A stretch of 11,671 nt of DNA from JBDRGC01 sp043818215 (GTDB lineage: Bacteria > Chloroflexota > Anaerolineae > Anaerolineales > UBA11858): the NCBI GenBank assembly GCA_043818215.1, contig JBDRGC010000031.1:1-11671 (forward strand), read 5' to 3'. Position 1 is the stretch's first letter; the number at the start of each line of letters is the position of its first letter. The notes under the pieces were generated by a model that worked only from the letters and a program-made list of their open reading frames with translations, made no database searches and had not been told where the DNA came from. A program made the translations under genes and the position numbers. Positions 1 through 4,875 of the stretch are shown here, piece after piece.

Positions 1-5
1 CCCCC

Positions 6-9
6 GAGG
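6..9 (+). promoter_or_regulatory. Ribosome binding site for ftcD
   Basis: GAGG lies 7 bases before the ATG at 17 and supports that start. The window begins just upstream, so the promoter is not visible. Confidence 0.6.
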
Positions 10-16
10 TACCCCC

Positions 17-1600
17 ATGCCCACACCCCTCATCGAATGTATCCCCAATTTTTCCGATGCCCGCCGCCCGGAGGTGATCGCGGCTATCAGCCAATCCATC
101 GCCAACGTGGAGGGTGTTCACGTGTTAGACCAGCACTCGGATAACGATCACAACCGCACGGTGATCACTTTCGTCGGCTCGCCCGCGGGTGTCGAGGAGG
201 CTGCCTTCCAGTCGATTGCCAAAGCCGCCGCGTTGATCGACCTCAATGAGCACACCGGCGCTCATCCCCGCATCGGCGCCACTGATGTGTTCCCCTTTGT
301 GCCCATCTCCGGCGTGACGATGCAGGAATGCGTGGATATCGCAAAACGTGTCGGGCAGCGCGTAGCGGATGAACTGGGCATCCCCGTCTATCTTTACGAG
401 GAAGCCGCATCCAGCCCAGCCCGGCGCAATTTGGAAGGTCATCGCAAGGGGCAGTACAAAACGCTCAAAGATGTCATTGCCACTGACCCTGAACGGGCGC
501 CCGACTTTGGCCCCAAGAAACTCGGCCCCGCGGGAGCGACCGTCATTGGGGCGCGCGAGTTTCTGATCGCCTATAACGTTTACTTGACCACTGACGACGT
601 GAGCATCGCCAAAAAGATCGCCCGCGCCGTCCGCCACTCATCGGGCGGGCTGCGTTACGTCAAAGGGCTGGGGCTGCTGGTGGATGGTCAGGCCCAGGTC
701 TCGATGAATCTGACCAATTTCCGCAAGACACCCCTGGCCCGCGTGGTCGAGTTCATCCGCCGGGAGGCTGAACGCTACGGGGTCGGTATCCACCACAGCG
801 AGTTGGTCGGACTGATCCCGCAGGACGCGCTGGTCGATGCGGCGGTGTGGTACACGCAGATGGACCAGTTCGAGCCGGAGCAGGTGTTGGAGGGGAAATT
901 GTATTCAGTGTTGAAAAATACACCGCCCGACGACCGACGACCGACGACCGACCGCGGTCCGCGGTCAGTGGTCGGCGGTCGATTCTTGGATGCGCTTGCA
1001 TCCGGTGAACCCACGCCCGGCGGAGGGTCAGCGGCGGCTTACGCGGGGGCGATGGGTGCGGGGTTGGTAGCGATGGTGGCGCGGTTGAGCATTGGCAAGA
1101 AAAAATACACCCAGGTCGAGGCTCAGATGCGGGCTTTGCTCGATGAGGCTGAGACTTTGCGCTCCGAACTTGCTGCTGCTGTAGGTGCCGATTCTGCTGC
1201 CTTCGAGTCTGTCATGGCGGCCTTCAAGCGTCCCAAAGACGATCCTGCCCGCCCAGAGGCTATCCAACGCGCCACTTTACACGCTGCCCAGGTTCCACTC
1301 AATGTGGCCCGCAAGTCCGTGCGCGTCTTCGAGTTGGCCGTCCAAGCCGCGGAACTCGGCAATATCAATGCCATCACTGACGCCGGCAGCGGAGCAGCCC
1401 TGGCGCAGGCGTCGTTATCCAGCGCAGGTTACAACGTAAATATCAACGCTCTCAGTTTGAAAGACGAAGACACAGCCCGAAGCCTGCTGGATGAATTAGC
1501 AAAACTCGATAACCAGACAGTTATACTGACGCAACAACTGCGAGGCATTTTGCACCACCGCGGCGGTTTGGAATTGATGGAATCAATAGAACGCGGATGA
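17..1600 (+). CDS. ftcD: Bifunctional glutamate formimidoyltransferase / formimidoyltetrahydrofolate cyclodeaminase
   Basis: This cytosolic enzyme moves the formimino group from N-formimino-L-glutamate (from histidine degradation) to tetrahydrofolate, then cyclises and deaminates it to 5,10-methenyl-THF and ammonia. The formimidoyltransferase domain spans about residues 1-300: it opens with ECIPNFSDAR and carries GAHPRIGATD, whose His83 matches the catalytic His82 of the mammalian enzyme. The cyclodeaminase domain spans about 323-527 and starts with FLDALASGEPTPGGGSAAA, typical of the family. Its 527 residues compare with about 541 in mammalian FTCD, so the fusion looks complete. A GAGG ribosome binding site at 6-9 lies 7 bases before the ATG. 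Odd points: the linker between domains (residues 305-322) is encoded by a GC-rich palindromic repeat, and the stop codon lies in the arm of another inverted repeat. No other histidine-degradation gene is visible. Family identity is secure; activity is inferred. Confidence 0.95.
   Translation: MPTPLIECIPNFSDARRPEVIAAISQSIANVEGVHVLDQHSDNDHNRTVITFVGSPAGVEEAAFQSIAKAAALIDLNEHTGAHPRIGATDVFPFVPISGVTMQECVDIAKRVGQRVADELGIPVYLYEEAASSPARRNLEGHRKGQYKTLKDVIATDPERAPDFGPKKLGPAGATVIGAREFLIAYNVYLTTDDVSIAKKIARAVRHSSGGLRYVKGLGLLVDGQAQVSMNLTNFRKTPLARVVEFIRREAERYGVGIHHSELVGLIPQDALVDAAVWYTQMDQFEPEQVLEGKLYSVLKNTPPDDRRPTTDRGPRSVVGGRFLDALASGEPTPGGGSAAAYAGAMGAGLVAMVARLSIGKKKYTQVEAQMRALLDEAETLRSELAAAVGADSAAFESVMAAFKRPKDDPARPEAIQRATLHAAQVPLNVARKSVRVFELAVQAAELGNINAITDAGSGAALAQASLSSAGYNVNINALSLKDEDTARSLLDELAKLDNQTVILTQQLRGILHHRGGLELMESIERG
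929..982. repeat. GC-rich palindromic repeat inside ftcD
   Basis: This stretch consists of GACCGACGACCGA-like units followed by their approximate inverse (GTCAGTGGTCGGCGGTCG), centred on CCGCGG near 953-956. It is translated in frame as residues 305-322, rich in D, R, T and G, exactly between the two catalytic domains. It reads as a dispersed hairpin repeat that entered a tolerant linker; being a multiple of three (54 bases), it keeps the frame. The boundaries are approximate. Confidence 0.7.
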
Positions 1601-1841
1601 CACGGATTCAACGGATTCACGCGGATTTGCTTTTAGGGAGTCGCAAAATTTAGATTATTCCATTTAGCCATGTCATTGCGAGGCAGTTTCACCGCCGAAG
1701 CAATCTCCCACACGGTCTAGAAGATTGCTTCAGCGGAAAAACGCCGCTTCGCAATGACATTTGTGGGATAGTTATTTTCTTGCAACTCCCTTATATTAAA
1801 ATCCGCGTTAATCCGTATCATCCGCGTCATCCGCGTTCTAT
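1586..1841. repeat. Nested inverted-repeat element (MITE-like) between ftcD and the M23 gene
   Basis: The outer arms at 1586-1646 and 1780-1841 are imperfect inverse copies: both start from ATAGAACGCGGATGAC when read inwards, continue through CACGGATT/CGCGGATTT-like units, and end in AGGGAGT(C/T)GCAA. The left arm includes the last codons and TGA of ftcD. A second palindrome at 1671-1759 is nested inside. The element fills essentially the whole 261-base gap. No transposase or ORF is present, so it would have to be mobilised in trans, if it is mobile at all. Confidence 0.7.
1671..1759. repeat. Inner palindromic repeat (TGTCATTGCG...CGCAATGACA)
   Basis: The terminal inverse copies TGTCATTGCG (1671-1680) and CGCAATGACA (1750-1759) enclose a second matched pair, GAAGCAATCT (1697-1706) and AGATTGCTTC (1722-1731). 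Repeats with this TGTCATTGCGA / GAAGCAATCT pattern are, from memory, found in high copy in several unrelated bacterial genomes. As RNA it would form a long hairpin and might influence transcription between the flanking genes. Confidence 0.75.
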
Positions 1842-1850
1842 GATGCCCCC

Positions 1851-1855
1851 AAGGA
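1851..1855 (+). promoter_or_regulatory. Ribosome binding site for the M23 gene
   Basis: AAGGA lies 6 bases before the ATG at 1862, just outside the right arm of the inverted repeat. It fixes the start, which also gives a clean lipoprotein signal peptide. Confidence 0.65.
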
Positions 1856-1861
1856 ACATTT

Positions 1862-2953
1862 ATGAAACGCTTTCTCATCATTGCCCTGTTGGTAGGTTTA
1901 TCGTTGACTGCTTGCGATGGACTAGTGACTAGGAATCAGGGACTAGGGACTAGTGAACAGATTCCTAGTACCCAGTCCCCAGTCCCTAGTCCCCAGCCCC
2001 TTACTCCCACGCTCCCTGGCACCCCATCCCCCACGCTCCCTGCCACCCCCACACCGCAATCTCCAATCTCCAATCCCCAATCTCCCACACCCCAATCTCC
2101 AATCTCCAATCTCCAATCTCCCACTCCCTGCGCATCCGAAATCTGCATCTACCCCGGTCATTTCTGGCTGGCGCGCCCCATCACCCCGCCGGGACGCGAC
2201 ACGGTTGACCCCACCTACCGCTACGGCAGCACCCAGGTCGGGCTGCGCGAGACTCATCACGGGGTGGAACTGGTCAACTCGCAAGGCACGCCGGTGCTGG
2301 CCGCGGCCGATGGCTTGGTCATCGTGGCCGGCAACGATAACAACGCTATCTACTCCGACTGGCCCTATTTCTACGGCAATCTAGTCATCATCAAGCATCA
2401 GTTTCCTAATTTACCAGTTGACCAATTTACCAATTCCCAGCACCCAATTTACACACTCTATGGGCATCTCTACGAAGTGCAGGTTGATGTGGGGCAGCGG
2501 GTCAGTGCCGGAGATCAGATCGGGCTGGTGGGATTCACCGGGACGGCGGAGGGCAGCCACTTGCATTTCGAGGTGCGTGCCGGCGAGAACGATTACGCCC
2601 ACACCCGCAACCCCGAACTCTGGCTGTGTCCCCACACAGACGAAAATAGCGAACTCCGCGGGGCCATCGCCGGACGCATGATCGACGAATTCGGCAGCCC
2701 GATTTATATTCCCAGCGTGGTGATCGAGCGGCTGTCTCCCAATGGGGAAGGCATTCTCGAGACGATCTATCTTGAAACCTACGCCGACCACACCGTCAAC
2801 GGGGATGACGTGTGGCAGGAAAGCTTCGCCGTGGGCGATCTGCGCGCCGGAATGTACCGCCTCACTTTCGTGGCCCGCGGCTTGCAAGTTTACGAGTTGG
2901 AAGTGCAGCCGGGGATGGTGACGGTGGTGGCCTTCGACGCGCGGAATCAGTAG
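1862..2953 (+). CDS. M23 (LytM/lysostaphin-like) peptidase-family lipoprotein
   Basis: This is a predicted surface lipoprotein. Its signal peptide is MKRFLIIALLVGLSLTAC, with lipobox LTAC and lipidated Cys18. Residues 21-90 are a Pro/Ser/Thr/Gln stalk encoded almost wholly by repeat DNA. The M23 domain spans about 115-250, with H132-H-G-V-E136, YGH202 and SHLHFEV (H233, H235). M23 enzymes are zinc endopeptidases that cut peptidoglycan cross-links, normally with HxxxD as the first zinc-binding pair; here Asp is replaced by Glu136, so activity is uncertain. A loop at about 179-197 derives from another repeat. Residues 256-363 look like a carboxypeptidase-regulatory-type beta-sandwich (GAIAGRMIDEFGSPI at the start). 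The gene lies 46 bases before the CapA-like lipoprotein gene and may be cotranscribed. Family is secure; substrate is unknown. Confidence 0.88.
   Translation: MKRFLIIALLVGLSLTACDGLVTRNQGLGTSEQIPSTQSPVPSPQPLTPTLPGTPSPTLPATPTPQSPISNPQSPTPQSPISNLQSPTPCASEICIYPGHFWLARPITPPGRDTVDPTYRYGSTQVGLRETHHGVELVNSQGTPVLAAADGLVIVAGNDNNAIYSDWPYFYGNLVIIKHQFPNLPVDQFTNSQHPIYTLYGHLYEVQVDVGQRVSAGDQIGLVGFTGTAEGSHLHFEVRAGENDYAHTRNPELWLCPHTDENSELRGAIAGRMIDEFGSPIYIPSVVIERLSPNGEGILETIYLETYADHTVNGDDVWQESFAVGDLRAGMYRLTFVARGLQVYELEVQPGMVTVVAFDARNQ
1920..1996. repeat. GACTAGGGACTAG / CAGTCCCTAGTCCC inverted repeat in the M23 gene
   Basis: G-rich units (GACTAGTGACTAGG, GGGACTAGGGACTAG) at 1920-1953 are followed by their inverse C-rich units (CAGTCCCCAGTCCCTAGTCC) at about 1973-1992. 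This can form a hairpin. It is translated as about residues 20-45, immediately after the lipidated cysteine. Confidence 0.7.
2056..2130. repeat. CCAATCTCCAATCTCC low-complexity repeat in the M23 gene
   Basis: About nine degenerate copies of a 7-base unit, CAATCTC, with some CAATCCC variants, encode repeated SPISN(P/L)Q residues in the stalk (about 66-90). The reverse complement of the same unit fills the start of the spacer at 4702-4740, so this is a dispersed family present in both orientations. Confidence 0.75.
2405..2450. repeat. ACCAATTTACCA repeat inserted in the M23 catalytic domain
   Basis: Units resembling CCAATTTACCAATT occur here; the same motif makes up much of the spacer at 4733-4855. 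In frame it encodes about residues 181-196 (PNLPVDQFTNSQHPI), in the loop between the strand LVIIKHQ and the strand containing YGH202. The insertion lies between conserved strands, so the fold may be kept. Confidence 0.6.
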
Positions 2954-2999
2954 ATCAGGAAAACAGGAATCAGTAGATCAGGAAACCAGGAATCAGGGC
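2945..2999 (+). repeat. Tandem 23-base direct repeat spanning the M23 stop codon
   Basis: Two copies of AATCAGTAGATCAGGAAA(A/C)CAGG lie at 2945-2967 and 2968-2990, followed by a third partial copy (AATCAGG). The first copy supplies the final Asn-Gln codons and the TAG stop of the M23 gene; the partial third copy runs up to the ATG of the next gene and leaves only a weak AGG-type ribosome binding site. Confidence 0.8.
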
Positions 3000-4697
3000 A
3001 TGAGTAAACGGGTTTTATTGATATTGTGTTTCATTGCGGTTGCAAGCTGCACCGCGCCGTTCTCCCTGGATTCCTCGCTGCCTCGTGAAGCAACCCCGAT
3101 GGGGGGCAATCTCCAGTCTCCAATTCTCCAATACCCAAAGGGCACGATGCCTCCAACCAGCACCCCCTTCCAACCCGTAGCGTGGACGGTTACACCCGCG
3201 CCGCCGACAGCCACTCCCAGCCCCACGCCGCCGCCCTACTCCATTTGGATCGATCCCAATCTCCCGGCGGGGCTGCGCAATAGGCTGAGTATCCCCGCCG
3301 AATTCGGGCCGAGCGATCAGCGCGAGACTGCCACTCTGCGGCTTGAAGTGGGGGAGGCCAACCCCGTCAGCCAGTGGGTGTACGCGCTGGTGGCGCCATT
3401 TCCTACCGTGGCGGACGGGGTTTCAGTGCAGGATTTGCACAATGCCTGGAACGGAGATGCCGGCGACACCTTCGGGGGGAGACCTCTGCTAGTGGACGAA
3501 TCCACCCGTGACGCGTTCGCCTCCCTGTGGGGGTCACCCTCCGCAGGGGCCGTGAGGGTGGTTGCCGCCGGTGACGCGCTTCAGGCCGCCTGGGATCAGC
3601 CTCCCGCCTATGCTCTCGTCCCCTTCGAAAATCTGGATCCGCAATGGAAGGTAATGGAAGTCGATGGCATCTCGCCAGTCAGGGTAGATTTCGACCTCGG
3701 CGATTACGAATTGGTCATCCCGATTTCGCTGGCGGGTGAGGCCCCGATAATCCCGACGATTCCCGCCACCAACCGTGATCCCAACAAGTTAACCACTGTG
3801 GTTATGACGGGGGTGACGGCGTTGGTGCGGGCGACGGCTTTTACGATGGAGCAGCGGGGGATCACCTACCCGGCGCAGGATATCGGCGGCTGGCTGCGGG
3901 AGGCCGACATCACGCATATCAGCAACGAGGTGCCCTTTGCGGAGGATTGCCCTTACCCGAATCCGGTGCAGCCAGGGATACGGTTTTGCAGCGACGCACG
4001 TTATATTGGGCTGTTGGAAGATGTGGGCACTGACATTGTCGAGCTGACCGGCGATCATTTCAGCGACTGGGGTGCGGAGGCCCTGCTGTACACGTTGGAA
4101 TTGTACGCCGAGCGCGGCTGGTTGTACTACGGTGGTGGGGCCGATTTGCAGGCCGGGCGCCAGGCGGTGCTGGTGGAACACAACGGCAACCGGCTGGCTT
4201 TCATCGGGTGCAATGCCAAAGGAGGCGGCTACGCCCAGGCCAGCAGTTCCAATCCCGGGGCGGTGGCCTGTGACTTCGATTGGATGCAGGCAGAGATCGA
4301 GCGGCTGCGGGGGGAGGGCTATCTGCCTATTGCGACATTTCAGCATTTTGAGTACTATACTTACGCCGCGATGCCCAACCAGCAGCGCGACGCCCGCAAG
4401 CTGACCGAGGCCGGGGCGGTGATCGTCAGCGGCAGTCAGGCGCACCATCCGCAGGCCTTCGAATTCTCCAATGGCGGATTCGTCCACCACGGGCTGGGGA
4501 ATCTGTTCTTCGATCAGCTAGACGTCAGTGAGGGCACCCGGCAGGCTTTCATCGACCGGCATGTGTTCTACAATGGGAAGCATATCAGCACAGAATTATT
4601 GACGATCTATTTTGTCGATTACGCCCGTCCCCGCCCGATGACGGCGGAGGAGCGGGCTGCTTTGCTGGGTGCGGTGTTTGCGGCGAGTGGGTGGTGA
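3000..4697 (+). CDS. CapA-family (PgsA/CapA-like) lipoprotein with N-terminal extension, divergent active-site motifs
   Basis: This predicted lipoprotein has signal MSKRVLLILCFIAVASC, lipobox VASC and lipidated Cys17. A Pro/Thr linker (about 30-80) includes repeat-encoded residues near 37-46. Residues 85-260 form a domain I do not firmly recognise; phrases such as YALVPFENLDPQWKVMEVDG recall periplasmic binding folds. The C-terminal CapA domain spans about 265-510. CapA proteins, a metallophosphoesterase-like family, are linked to poly-gamma-glutamate or capsule synthesis. Correspondences are SNE (318-320) for NLE, GDHFSDWG (351-358) for NNHxxDxG, QHFEYY (448-453) for HWGxEY, GSQAHHPQ (478-485) for GxHPHxxQ, and GLGNLFFD (498-505) for SLGNFxFD. 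The usual first GD is GV271-272 and several metal-type residues differ, so it may be non-catalytic. No pgsB/pgsC partner is nearby. Confidence 0.82.
   Translation: MSKRVLLILCFIAVASCTAPFSLDSSLPREATPMGGNLQSPILQYPKGTMPPTSTPFQPVAWTVTPAPPTATPSPTPPPYSIWIDPNLPAGLRNRLSIPAEFGPSDQRETATLRLEVGEANPVSQWVYALVAPFPTVADGVSVQDLHNAWNGDAGDTFGGRPLLVDESTRDAFASLWGSPSAGAVRVVAAGDALQAAWDQPPAYALVPFENLDPQWKVMEVDGISPVRVDFDLGDYELVIPISLAGEAPIIPTIPATNRDPNKLTTVVMTGVTALVRATAFTMEQRGITYPAQDIGGWLREADITHISNEVPFAEDCPYPNPVQPGIRFCSDARYIGLLEDVGTDIVELTGDHFSDWGAEALLYTLELYAERGWLYYGGGADLQAGRQAVLVEHNGNRLAFIGCNAKGGGYAQASSSNPGAVACDFDWMQAEIERLRGEGYLPIATFQHFEYYTYAAMPNQQRDARKLTEAGAVIVSGSQAHHPQAFEFSNGGFVHHGLGNLFFDQLDVSEGTRQAFIDRHVFYNGKHISTELLTIYFVDYARPRPMTAEERAALLGAVFAASGW
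3106..3138. repeat. CAATCTCCAGTCTCCAATTC repeat at the start of the CapA-like gene
   Basis: This short degenerate block of the CAATCTC family encodes about residues 37-46 (NLQSPILQYP), shortly after the lipid anchor. It resembles the longer array in the M23 stalk, which suggests the same repeat family seeded both linkers. Confidence 0.55.
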
Positions 4698-4855
4698 GGG
4701 TTGGAGATTGGAGATTGGAGATTAGGGATTGGGGATTGGTAAATTGGTAAATTGGGGATTGGTAAATTGGTAACTGAGTCACCTACCAGTCTACCAACTT
4801 ACCAATATACCAATTTACCAGCCTACCAATCTACCAACCTACCAATATACCAACT
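4698..4855. repeat. Repeat-filled spacer forming a long imperfect hairpin
   Basis: The spacer between the CapA-like gene and dcd starts with GGAGATTGGAGATTGG units (4702-4740, reverse complement of the CAATCTC family), continues with TTGGTAAATTGGTAAATTGG units to 4773, then turns into the inverse (CTACCAACTTACCAATATACC and similar) at 4782-4855. The two halves are complementary around a centre near 4774-4781 (CTGAGTCA). The RNA could form a long, register-shifting stem. It may separate the two transcription units, but there is no T-rich tail, so a classical terminator is not supported. I see no promoter here. Confidence 0.75.
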
Positions 4856-4864
4856 CAACTAACA

Positions 4865-4869
4865 AGGAG
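4865..4869 (+). promoter_or_regulatory. Ribosome binding site for dcd
   Basis: AGGAG lies 6 bases before the ATG at 4876, the start expected from the family (MGLKPDHWIRKMA). Confidence 0.75.
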
Positions 4870-4875
4870 CAACAC

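Noticed and set aside
1761..1797. Promoter for the M23 gene (TTGTGG and TATATT)
   Set aside because: The spacing is about 25 bases, and the sequence lies within the inverted-repeat arm; not convincing.
1586..1841. Insertion sequence with transposase
   Set aside because: Inverted arms are present but the 133-base interior has no ORF, so only a non-autonomous element can be supported.
2056..2130. CRISPR array
   Set aside because: The units are only 7 bases, contiguous, with no spacers and no cas genes; the array lies inside a coding frame.
3789..4490. 233-residue open frame on the - strand opposite the CapA-like gene
   Set aside because: It is a by-product of GC-rich codons; no ribosome binding site or recognisable domain, while the + strand frame has signal peptide and CapA motifs.
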